Below, in pieces: positions 43,074-53,443 of a DNA stretch of 64,000 nucleotides (its first letter is position 1; each line of letters starts with the position of its first letter). Source of the stretch: Puccinia triticina (lineage: Eukaryota; Basidiomycota; Pucciniomycetes; Pucciniales; Pucciniaceae); NCBI RefSeq assembly GCF_026914185.1, contig NC_070561.1, positions 3,720,001-3,784,000 of the forward strand. Direction: 5' to 3'. The notes under the pieces were generated by a model. It was not told the DNA's origin. It did not search any database and was given only the letters and a program-made list of their open reading frames with translations. The position numbers and the translations under genes were made by a program.

Positions 43074-44870
43074 ATGAGTTCATTCGGCACTATCTTCAGA
43101 GTCACCACGGCTGGCGAGAGTCATTGTAATGGTGTCACAGCTATCGTCGATGGTGTTCCCCCTGGTCTCCAACTAAGCGAAGAGGATCTTCAGACTCAAC
43201 TCTCTAGACGTCGTCCTGGTCAAAGTGATCTTACAACCCCGGTTAGTCTGATTTTCTTTTCCTTCTTTTTCCTCTTCCAAACGATAGCTGCCTGTGATGA
43301 TTAATTTTACATGTTTTTTTTTCTTGCTCGTAGAGGAACGAGAGTGACTTGGTCAAGATCCAGTCGGGTGTAGAACATGGAGTGACCCTCGGATCACCAA
43401 TCGCCTTGTTTGTGCCCAACAAAGACCAACGTCCACATGATTATTCGGAGACAGATTTTTACCCTCGACCGAGTCATGCAGACTGGACCTATCTACTCAA
43501 GTATGGTATCAAATCTAGCAGTGGGGGTGGCAGGAGTAGCGCTCGAGAAACAATCGGTACGCCAGCTTCATTTTCCTGTTTCTCTCCATTAATAACTTTA
43601 TGTTCTTTCGGTCGATCCTTGCTTGCCAGAAATTATCAGAAAAATAGCTAAATAGGCAATAGTTCTTGTTACTTACGTTCTTTTTTTCCCTCTTCTAATC
43701 AGCACGAGTTGCAGCCGGAGCGATAGCCGAGAAGTTTCTAAGGACGGCCTATGGAGTTGAGATTGTCGCATTTGTGTCCGGCGTAGGGCCTATCCATTTA
43801 TCCTCCAAGTCGTTCTCACCCGCCCCCGTGAACGGTAGCAATGGCACTCATCACGACGAGGACGAAGATTACTCTGGTCCCGAGTTCTTACGATTCCTCT
43901 CAAATATCACCCGGGAAGAGGTCGACAAGAGCGTAGTTCGATGTCCTCATGAAGCCACTGCTCAACGGATGACCCAGGTCAGTCTGCGCATGAATAGTTT
44001 GAACTCCTCGTCTTAATTCTCCTTCTCCCGCTAATAATCTAACATTCTTCGGTGAACTCGCCGGTCGAATTTTTCATAGCGAATAATAGAAGCCAAAGCA
44101 GCAGATGACAGTATCGGAGGGACGGTAACCTGTGTGATCAAGAACTGCCCAACCGGCCTAGGGGAACCATGTTTTGACAAACTCGAAGCCAAACTGGCCC
44201 ACGCCATGATGTCGATTCCCGCGACCAAAGGCTTCGAGATCGGCAGCGGCTTCAAAGGTGTCGAAATGGCTGGAAGTCAACATAACGACATGTTCACTAA
44301 AGACTCCGTCGGTAATGGCTTGTCAACTCTCACTAATCGCAGTGGTGGCATTCAAGGTGGAATCAGTAACGGCGAAAACATTTATTTCCGGTCCGTCATC
44401 AAAACTTGCTTTTGAAGAAAAAATAAATATCAATCATTTCAACCGAAAAAGAAACCCTGACCTTGTCTTTTTTTATTGTTGTGAACTTTTTTTATTTCTA
44501 GCTGTGCGTTCAAGTCTCCTGCAACGATTGCTAAGGAACAACAGACAGCAACATACAACGGAGAGAGTGGTGTATTAGCGGCCCGAGGCCGACATGATCC
44601 ATGTGTAGTCCCACGAGCTGTACCCATAGTCGAATCGATGGCGGCATTGGTAATCATGGAGTAAGTCGTGACTTTTCAATTTCTTTTCTGGATTTCCAGT
44701 ATCCAGCTTGCCTTCGTTTGTTGAGATTATACTGATCCCACCCAAAACTTTCACGGCTTCCTTATCTATGTAGTGCTGTCCTTCTCCAAAACGCACGCAC
44801 CTCTTTCTCTAGTCTCTTACCCAAGCCCACCACGCTCCCGCCAACGATGATGATGCCCTCCAAGAACTGA
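43074..44870 (+). CDS. ARO2: Chorismate synthase
   Basis: The last step of the shikimate pathway: converts 5-enolpyruvylshikimate-3-phosphate to chorismate, using reduced FMN. Exons: 43074-43241, 43334-43556, 43703-43977, 44080-44390, 44502-44660, 44774-44870; 410 aa. Signatures in order: [14 protein letters not shown] with its conserved His near the N-terminus, [33 protein letters not shown] joined across intron 2 to [87 protein letters not shown]. It is full length for the fungal bifunctional type; whether it has its own flavin reductase activity cannot be read directly. It is convergent with the RPE1 gene. Confidence 0.96.
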
Positions 44871-45406
44871 GAAGAAAGGTCATCAGTCTCTCTGCCTCTT
44901 TCAAGCATTCATTTTTCCCGGATATACCCTCATAGAATCATATGCTTGATTAACCGTCATTCTTGTTTGATTCTAAGCAAGAGTCCTTAAGCAACTTGCC
45001 CATTATCTTGTCTCCCCATTGACAATGCACCTGCTTGCAGAACAGAAATTATGCAAACAAAAACTGCTTTCACTTGTCTTGTCTACAGACTTCATTGCTC
45101 ATTGTATATAAAAAGATGAATAGTTTTATAAGCATACTAAGTTTTACTACTCCCACTCGGTTTCGAGGCATTGATGCAGTCAACTAGAAAAATTCATTTC
45201 TTCTCAGCAATAGATGGCAGAATTCACATGGAAGATGAGTATGCTAAGCTTGGGCAACAGGTTTGCATGTTTTTGTGTATAAATAAGTAAAAGATATCTA
45301 ATTGTTATACTTGGTATACATTTGAGATGGAGGTGGATATTCTCAAGGTGGGGGGTGATAACTGGTGACAAGTGATTGGGACAATATGGTGATATCCTGA
45401 CAAGCA
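44871..45406. other. Convergent intergenic region between ARO2 and RPE1
   Basis: It holds both 3' UTRs. AT-rich, with no repeats recognised. Confidence 0.5.
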
Positions 45407-46395
45407 TTAGGTCAGCGTTCCTGCCTTCTTTAGTTCAGTCTCGACCACATTCTTGAGTTCCTGAATAACCACTCCTGGCTGGGGAGCACCGAAGACAGCT
45501 GTTCCGGCCACGACAACATTAGATCCTATGGAAAGTTGAACATGATGACAATTTTATCAGGATTGACTAAGACGAAAAGAGTCGGAAGTAAAAAATAATT
45601 GTTGAACTCACCGGCTTCAGCACAGGGTTTGACAGTTTTCGGTCCGACCCCACCATCAACTTGGATATCCTTTTGAGGAAATCGTGCTCTGAGCTCAGCG
45701 ACCTTGATAACACAGGCGTCGATGAATTTCTGGCCACCTCTACCGGGATGAACGGTCATGACGAGAAGGAGGTCGGCCTTGGCGGCGATAGAGTCGGTGA
45801 TTTTATCGGATGGGGTGTCGGGAGAGATAGCCACGCCAGCGCGCATTCCACGGGCGTGAATCCGATCGATAATCGCCAGCGGCTCATGGTCGGCCGAGTC
45901 CGGCCTCTGGAAGCAGGCCTCGAGATGGAATGTGTAAGAAGCCCCGCCGGCCTCGGCCACATCGTCAATCCATCGCATCGGGTCGGCAACCATCATGTGG
46001 CAGTCCATGTAGGCGCCCTCGACCGTCTTCGCCACGGATGCTAGCACCGGCGCACCGATCGTGATGTTGGGCACAAAGTGTCTGTCGCAATACTTTTGGT
46101 TAATCATTAACATCTCGAGCACTGGCCACGCCGAGCCACCACGTGACCGGATGGCTGGCCTTTGGGAATGAGGCTGCGGCTTACCCATCCATAACATCTG
46201 GAAAGGAGGAAAACAAATCTCTTTAGTACGGTCCACCAGCGGTTGCCGTTTCGAAGAGAATCCGTATCTGCAAACAAGAGGACACTGACCCATATGGAGC
46301 CATTCTGCGCCATGCTTGATGACTTTTTTACATTCTGCTGTCAGGGATCCAAAGTCGCTCGCCAGGACCGATGGAGAAATGATAGCCTTGACCAT
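45407..46395 (-). CDS. RPE1: Ribulose-phosphate 3-epimerase
   Basis: Interconverts ribulose-5-phosphate and xylulose-5-phosphate in the pentose phosphate pathway; a TIM-barrel metal enzyme. Exons (minus strand): 46395-46290, 46197-46185 (13 nt), 46081-45612, 45525-45407; 235 aa. The tiny exon supplies DVMDG of the active-site motif HMDVMDGHFVPN. Other signatures: ISPSVLASDFGSL, DCHMMVADPMRW, GGASYTFHLEA, VMTVHPGRGGQKF and QVDGGVGPKTV. The start at MVKAIISPSVL fits the family; an upstream in-frame ATG at 46467 would add 24 residues. Divergent from DAD4 and convergent with chorismate synthase. Confidence 0.95.
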
Positions 46396-46590
46396 GATTG
46401 TGAACCTGTACTGTTGGATAAAAGTGATGAACTCGAAGGAAGGGCCATCGGATGGGACTTGTGACATTCTACTCAGGCTCTGTCAGTACCATGTCACACC
46501 TCTAAAGCCGGAAGCAGACGGCGGCTACATATCAAGTCCGGACGCAAGACGCAAGTTGGAGAGGAACGCGCCGACAAGGAGAAGCAAATC
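46396..46590. promoter_or_regulatory. Shared divergent promoter region of RPE1 and DAD4
   Basis: Only 195 bp separate the two start codons, so both genes must be driven from this interval or from within their neighbours. No TATA box or named factor site is evident. Confidence 0.5.
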
Positions 46591-47061
46591 ATGCAGGTGA
46601 GTCGTCAATCTTCAAGAGCTCGAGAAAGAAAAGCAAACAAACTCAGCATTTATCCACTCGATTGTAAACCGAAATTACTGGTTGACTACGTAGAACCCAT
46701 TTGAAGAACAGCAGACCGCATTGTTATCTCGAATGCTAGGAAATGTCGAGAAGCTATCGGAAGCGATGACGGAACTGATCCTAAGCCTCGAGGTAATATT
46801 CTTTTCTATTTAACATATGATATTCGGTTGAATGAACCAGTGTATTTGCCGAATGATGAAGAAAATCTGACGGCCAATGAAAACCGATTCGGTTCTGAAC
46901 AGTCGATCAACCACTACAACCTCAAAGTCTCAGATCTCAACCAGGCCGTCCAGAACTACGCCCTGAATGTCAAGTACAACCTCCAAAACCAGAACCAGGA
47001 TGATGCGAATCAGGGAGCCGGTGATCACAACAACAACAATAGTATCGACCCGGCCATCTGA
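46591..47061 (+). CDS. DAD4: DASH complex subunit DAD4
   Basis: A small coiled-coil subunit of the DASH/Dam1 complex that couples kinetochores to spindle microtubules in fungi. Exons: 46591-46596 (only ATG CAG), 46694-46792, 46903-47061; 87 aa. It reads NPFEEQQTALLSRMLGNVEK, then LSEAMTELILSLE joined to SINHYNLKVSDLNQAVQNYA, which is the family pattern (short N-terminus with NP-EEQQ, LEEIN-like junction). The Asn/Asp-rich tail after about residue 66 is longer than in yeast. The acceptor at 46902 was chosen because it restores the conserved junction. An intact hAT element begins 86 bp after the stop codon. Confidence 0.85.
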
Positions 47062-47146
47062 GATCGGCTCTGTCAGGATTAACGACAAACCCTCTCTCTT
47101 TGAGTCATGGAGCACCATCATATCCATCGAGTGTGCCTGTGGTGCC

Positions 47147-50100
47147 TAGCGCTGGAACTCGCGGGGTACCCGAGCATTTTACCCCATCCCGGGCCCCGCC
47201 CGGCGGGTATGATCGAATGCCGGGTACTCAAATGATACCAACCGGACCCTACCCGCGGGTATTCGGAGAGTCCCGAGGGTACCCGGGTGGCTGTACGGTC
47301 CACGAGTATACCCGGCTGACCAAGGCTATACCCGACGGGATGGCGGGTATACCCGCCACCCGGTGAAAAATTCAGAGATCCGCCGCGGGAAGACAACGAT
47401 CCACCCCCACCCAGTTGATCTATCCTCTACATGTGCTCGGAAAAACCTTGAACTCTCTATTTTTGTCAATCAATTAAATAGATTCTACTTTCTACCATAG
47501 TTACATCAAGAATGTTCTTGCTAATGACGGTGGTCGTTGCTATAAATAGAGCCTTATTTCTCCAGGTTGTACCAAAATTCAAAGATTATAACCCACGAGC
47601 ATCAAAAGAAAAGTCGAAGAATAAATTTTAAATAATAACCTCGCAATCTATCTCCGCTCTTGTCTCTGTTTTCTCCGCTTAGTAATATTTATCATCATGA
47701 GTGATATTGAAGTTATTGGCTCCAATGATGCAATCCAAACCCCCGGTACTGCCACCGCCCCCTCTTCATCATCACCAACTCCAAACCAGGCGCCAGTTCA
47801 GAGAAGTTGGGTTTGGGCCCACTTCAAGCTCTTAAATGACGAAGGCAAGGTTGAATGCCAGGTTCCTGAAAAGAAGAAAAACGGTAAACCCTGCAAGCAA
47901 CGATTGACTCGAGACGCGACCGCAAGTACAAAATCGATGAGTGAGCACTTGAAGCGTATGCATCACATCCTGCCGCCCGGACAAGAGAAGACGAATCAGT
48001 TGCTCCTTCCCAATCTTTTAAAGCGGCAGAGGGTTGAACAACGGGTCAGTTATCCATTTTTCTTTTTCTTTCTTGTAATTTTATCTTAGCTGACTTTGTG
48101 TTTTGACCAAAGCCTGTTCTGACGGCTAGTTTGCTCAAGCAGGCCATTGGTTATTTCATTGCTGAAGCTGACTTACCATACTCGATTGTGCAACGCAAAT
48201 CCTTTGTTCACTTATTGGAATTGCTCAATCCCAGCACTGTCAACATGGAGTACGGCCGAAAGACCATGGCAGACGAGATCGAAAAACTGTATATTGCCCA
48301 CCACAATCACATTGAGGGAATCCTCAAGGATATGAAACATCTATCATTCACTCTTGATGCGTGGACCTCACCCAACCAGAAGGCCTTCATGGCGGTCACG
48401 GCACACGGAATTACATCGGATTGGAAGGTGTTGGATGTTGTTATTGGGATGCCAACGGTCCAAGGTAAACCCATTTTTGACCGTTGATTCTAATATTTGT
48501 GACTATTCTGATCAGTTTCTAAAATTAAATCCACAGGTCAACACACCGGTGTAAACTTCGGAAACCTTTTTGTGGATCTAATAAGTGATATGGAAATATC
48601 TGATTTCATTGTCAGTGTCACGGCAGACAATGCTTCAAATAACTCGACACTGGCTCGGCAGGTCGAGCATCGATTAGGCACTTCAATTTTCGATGCTGAT
48701 ACACAACTCTTGGGCTGCATGGCCCATGTGATCAACCTCGCTGCCCACGATGGCCTCAAAGCCTTTGGTGCCAATCTTTCTGCTGAAGATACTGTTGAGA
48801 AAGAGGTATCGTTGGATCACATGGATCAGACTGATCAACACGATGAAACAAGCGGCACACTTATCAATCTTCAGACAGTTGTTAGTCGCATCCACGGGCT
48901 AGCAACCTTTGTTCGTGGCTCCCCTCAACGCCGAGAAGCCTTCTTTAAGGCTATGGATTTTGTTAATAGCCAAGGAGCAAATGAAGTTGCCTTCAACAGC
49001 AATGGAAAACGGAAAACCTTGATCCTCGATGTTCGCACTCGATGGAACTCGACCTACTTGATGCTGAAGCGGGCACTTGATCTCAAACTAGTCTGTACAA
49101 CATTTTGTAGTTCTAATATCTCCCAAGTCGATGCATCCAAATTTTCCCTTCTGGATGCCGAGTGGGCTAAGGTGGCTCAAATCACCACCTTCTTGGAACC
49201 ACTTTACGAAGTCACCAAAATCCTCTGTCGATCTAAATATCCCACTATCAGCATGGCACTTCCAATCTATATCTCTCTCATCAGAACGATCTACGGAATT
49301 CGAGGAACGTACGATGCTTTCGAGCTCATCCCGGCAGCCACTGAAATGATTGAAAAACTCAAGAAATACCTTACGCTTGCTTTAGAAAAGACTGCTCCAA
49401 TCTGTGCCATGATTCTTGACCCGCGAATCAAGCTGAGTTACTTCGAAAAAACCCATTCGTTCTTGGTTGAACATTGTATCTCAACCATAAAACCGTCCGA
49501 TATATTGAAAAACTTCAAATATGAGGCCCGTTCTTTTGATCGAAGTCCCAGCAAGATGAGACAAGGTAAAGCCTCAGAAAAGAAAACAAAGGCTGTCAAG
49601 AAGATTTCTATAATCGAGGCCGACATCTTTGGTCAAGGCCTTGTTGCAGACGACTTGATGGGGGAGATTCAGCAATATCTATCGGAGCCGAACGAGAAAC
49701 AAAACACCGATATACTCTACTATTGGTCACGTCACAAGAACGTGTATCCATCTCTAGCAGCCATGGCAAAGTGTTACCTCGGAATCCCAGCCACAAGTGC
49801 ACCATCCGAGCGCATATTTTCCCGTTCGAAAACCATAATAGGCTCGCAGCGTCACAGCCTTGGAACTTCTTCTATCGAACACCTCCTTTGTGTAAAGGAG
49901 TGGTACCAAAAATTTGATGAGATGATGGACACTAATTCAGTTACACTCAAAAAAGCCAAACTTGATGTCTCCGATAATGAGGACTCTGACGATGATTAAG
50001 ACTCCATTGCTACTCTTCTGTTTTTATTACATTACTACTCTTCTGTTTCTATTACATTACTACTCAACTTCTATATGAACGTAAATAAAAACATTGCTTG

Positions 50101-50291
50101 TCCACTCGTGCCAACTTCCAGACCTTCTCACCCAAAACATTCGGGTATCCGCGGGTACATGTGAGGTCGCCCGTGGCTCGTACCCGCTGTACTCGACCCC
50201 ATAATCGAGCATCAGGAGCCATCCCGTAGCCCGTACCCGCCGGTTCGGGACAGGTTATACCCGCTGGGTCCGGGTACGGGTTCCAGCGCTA
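47147..50291 (+). mobile_element. hAT-family DNA transposon, 3,145 bp, apparently complete
   Basis: The TIR TAGCGCTGGAACTCG pairs with CGGGTTCCAGCGCTA, followed inward by GC-rich GGGTACCC/GTACCCGC words at both ends. The 12-bp direct repeat GCCTGTGGTGCC flanks it exactly (47135-47146 and 50292-50303), longer than the 8 bp usual for hAT. It carries the intact transposase gene at 47697-49999 and is therefore a candidate autonomous copy. Confidence 0.9.
47697..49999 (+). CDS. hAT transposase with BED zinc finger, intact
   Basis: Excises and reinserts its own element. Exons: 47697-48044, 48113-48464, 48537-49999; 720 aa with no stop or frameshift. The N-terminal BED-type region has QRSWVWAHFKLL, then CQV and CKQ positions and MSEHLKRMHHI. 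The catalytic RNase-H-like core shows FTLDAWTSPNQKAFM, SVTADNASNN, LGCMAHVINLAAHDGL and VRTRWNSTYLMLK. The C-terminal dimerisation region has LYYWSRHKNVYPSLAAMAK, IPATSAPSERIFSRSK and SSIEHLLCVKEWY, with a conserved Glu in SERIFS. It ends in an acidic tail. It is only distantly similar to the disabled copy at 31818-34104, so the window holds two hAT families. Confidence 0.93.
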
Positions 50292-50303
50292 GCCTGTGGT
50301 GCC

Positions 50304-50922
50304 GCAAAGAAGAAGAAAACACGTCCGGACAAGCTACATCTCCGGCATTGCCCAAATGGGGAGCATAGTGAAGGGGAAGTCACACATGACTTGACCACTC
50401 CCTATCTCCAAACATTGCGCTATTAAACCTTTCTGCAAGATTAGAGCCGAGCGCTTTGGTGATGCAGTTTGCCAACTGATCAAAATTGGTAGACAGAATC
50501 AGGGAATAAGGAAACAACAATTTGATCAATTACGCCTTGCGTGGCAGTGATATGCAGGTAATAAATGATCCTGTCCCTGTTTGGACATTACATGTATTGT
50601 GTATTGTGCGGTATTGTATTGAAATGCATGTATTTTTTGCGTATCTGTTTTCGAATACAAAACACATTATTTTTGGAAAGTGAATTGGACTGCCCAATAC
50701 AGTGTATTTATGAAATTTGGTGGAGTTTTTGGAATACCAGTATAACCCCTAGGGACCATGTGTTGAATGTTTGGCCATTGTGTCCAAATGGGGCCTATAT
50801 TTTTGCCCAGTATATGACATCTGATGCAGTCCCTTGGTCCATCCCACCCAATACAGTATTGTATTGGTGAACCAATGTGCACATTTCAATACATGTGGAT
50901 CATATTGGTCTTCAGATACAAT
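50304..50922. other. Gene-free stretch, possibly the left part of a worn repeat
   Basis: Words such as GTATTGTATTG and CAATACA recur on both strands (50585-50880) and resume after the insertion at 50923-51994 (AATACCAAAATGTTGTATTGG). The left start CCCTGTTTGGACATTACATG has a loose inverted match near 52155 (GTGCCAAAACAGG). An older host element around the insertion is plausible. Confidence 0.35.
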
Positions 50923-51994
50923 GGTGAAACCGCTGCACTGCACTGGCCACTGACATCAGTGGTACTTTTAGCGCAGTGCAGCGGCCTGCCACTGATCCTC
51001 CAGCCCAATCAGTGTTGGCGCTGTGCTAACACTGAATTCAGTGGTTTGCTGCGGACAACAATGCATGTATTACGCTAAATGTAATTAGCGCTGCTAAAAC
51101 TAAATTGTAGCGCTTGTTGCTAATAATCTGGGGCTGTAATTTTTAGCGTAATACCAACCCGCTAAAAACCACTAACACTAAATTACAGCTAATTGGCGGC
51201 TTGCTACGCTAAATTAGCTGTAATTTTATAGCAAAAATTGCACTTTTTTGCCCAATCTGAGTTAGCTGTAATTGTAATAGTCCGTTTGCTACAATTTAGT
51301 TTGGGGGTTAATAAACGTACCCAGTTTTTGCGTACCCCCTTTTCCATGTCTGTACCCGTTTTTTTCTACTCATTTATACGCAACACAAATGATATCAAAA
51401 TTCATCTAAAATGATTAACATAATTGTCATGCAATCAGAACTTCAAAAAAACTATTTTTTAATTAATTGTTTTTTGCATACCCCCTTTCCTGGGGTACAT
51501 ACTAAGGAATAACTTTTTTGTTACATGTCCCAGACGCACAAAAATTTCAAGGCACTTATAATTGTGAATATTTTGCATTCCCTGAAATTTTTAGGATTTT
51601 CAGGGAGTGGGCGGCTTAGTAGGAAAATTCTTGCTGGCTGAATAACTTTTTTGTTACAGTTTCAAACAGTCTAAAAATCTCAGGGATTTTTAAACTCTGT
51701 ATTTTCTCTGTGCCCTGAAATTTCGAGCAATGGGGTGGCATAAAAACATGAGGTACAAGGGGTGTGCAGCAGTCTTAATAGGAAACGTATGTCTAATTGG
51801 ATAGTTTTTTTTGTTACATGTCACATCAGTCTAAAAGCTTCAGGGAACTTTCAAATATGCATATTCTAAGTACCCTGAAATTTTTAGGGATGTTCTGGCT
51901 TCACAACCTGAGATTTAAGGGAGGTGTGGGTTAGCGCAGCACTAGTCCCGCTGATTTTCAGTGCAGTGCAGCGCAGTGGTTTCACCGTTTGTTG
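50923..51994. mobile_element. About 1.07-kb GCTA-rich element with inverted ends
   Basis: It starts GGTGAAACCGCTGCACTGC, and near the right end reads GCAGCGCAGTGGTTTCACC followed by GTTTGTTG. The 11-bp TCAGATACAAT is present at 50912-50922 and 51995-52005. Outer zones are rich in GCTAA/TTAGC and GCAGTG words. The interior contains three similar 130-150-bp segments with AACTTTTTTGTTACA-like and CCCTGAAATTT words (51480-51900). No protein was found. An 8-11-bp duplication could fit a Mutator-like element, but the end asymmetry leaves this open. Confidence 0.6.
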
Positions 51995-52225
51995 TCAGAT
52001 ACAATACCAAAATGTTGTATTGGGCAAAAAATAAATACAAATACACGTATCATGGAGAATAGAGGGCTGATAGATGAAGGTAGATTGGGATCAAAGAGCT
52101 TGATGATTTTGGGGGAAAAGTATGTGTTTATAGCTAAATTGCTCCTTGTCTTTGTGCCAAAACAGGTATGTAGTATGCCGTTAAGTGGTATGGCCCAAAA
52201 AACCTCAAATTTGGCCCGCACCAGC

Positions 52226-52953
52226 TAAGGCTGTGCCCCAAAAGCGGGGTTCGGGGTATGCCCCGGGGCATCGGGATTGGCCTTGAAAATGCCCCAAACC
52301 CCAAGGCATATTTTTTTTTTTTTTTGCAAAGGGAGGATTACCGGGGGGGTGTGATGTCTTTTTTTGGGATTTTATCATTTTTTTTTTGTCATTCCAGTGG
52401 CCATCAAGTATGTACAAGTTGGTTTTAGCATGACCTTGAGGGAAAAAATGAGACACCAAGCAAGAGAGACAAAAGGAGACAAGTTGAGACACGCAAGCAA
52501 AAACCCCCAGGAAACGGGTGCCGGACTGAGAGAAAAGCAGACAAGTTGGACGTGCAAGTGAGAACCCCAAGGAAAAACATTTGGAAGCCACGCGAGCCAC
52601 AGGGATTGAGAGAAGATTATGTGCCATAATCCATTTGCAAGTGGTGGCATCAGTTTTCTGTTGACTGGCCTAATAGATGGGGGGATCTTGCTTTGCTGTG
52701 GTTCAGGATCCTCATGTAGCGAGTGATCCCGGCTTCAATCCCCTTGATTGGTGGGGTTGGTAGGCAGTTCTGGAGGCCAAGGCATTTTTGCAAGTGCCTT
52801 GGCCATCCCAATACAGCCCAATACCACATATTTTTCCAGTGGTGCAAAAAAAACTGTTGTGACTTGGGGCTTCAGGGTGCCCCGGGGCATAGTTGAGGTA
52901 TGGGGTTTGGGATGACCCTCATGCCCCATCCTGAACCCCGGGGAACACCCTTA
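52226..52953. mobile_element. 728-bp non-autonomous hAT element, 8-bp target duplication
   Basis: It starts TAAGGCTGTGCCCCAAAAGC and ends GGGGAACACCCTTA, sharing TAAGGCTGTG and GC-rich CCCCGGGGCAT subterminal words with the hAT element at 31559-34332. GCACCAGC is duplicated exactly (52218-52225, 52954-52961). It contains no transposase, so it was presumably mobilised by a relative of that element. Confidence 0.85.
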
Positions 52954-52961
52954 GCACCAGC

Positions 52962-53443
52962 TATGGTGGAATGAACACCCTATGTGGTATGGGAGGTTAT
53001 GCAGTTTCACAAGTATGCCATGTGACAGGTTTGACTGTATTACCAGGCTTTGATCATCTTGCAGGGCCATTTGGCACACACATGCAATTATCTTGTGGTT
53101 TGAGGCGGGTGGGAAGCAGAAATCACAGGGAAATTTTGGGACCAAATATCCCCAATGGCTGGGGGAATAATTGAGTGTCAACTTGAGGCATCAAGTTTAT
53201 GATGCTCAGTGGGATGTCAAAAGGCAACAAGGGGCAGCGGCTTTTTCCATGTCCCTCTGAAAATATTCAGTATTAGACTTTGATATTTTTGTAGCCGGCC
53301 AAAGGAAGCCTTAGTCCAACTAGTCACAACATTAGCATATGGTGTAGAATGAAAATAGCAGATAAATAGGGATTTTGAGAGATGAGGGGAAATGAAACAG
53401 AAATCCAACACCCTGAGGTCAACAGCTGTTATCCTGCTCTTTA
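52962..53443. other. Gene-free stretch
   Basis: 53035-53170 resembles parts of 41095-41455. The rest is the 3' flank of the next gene. Confidence 0.35.
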
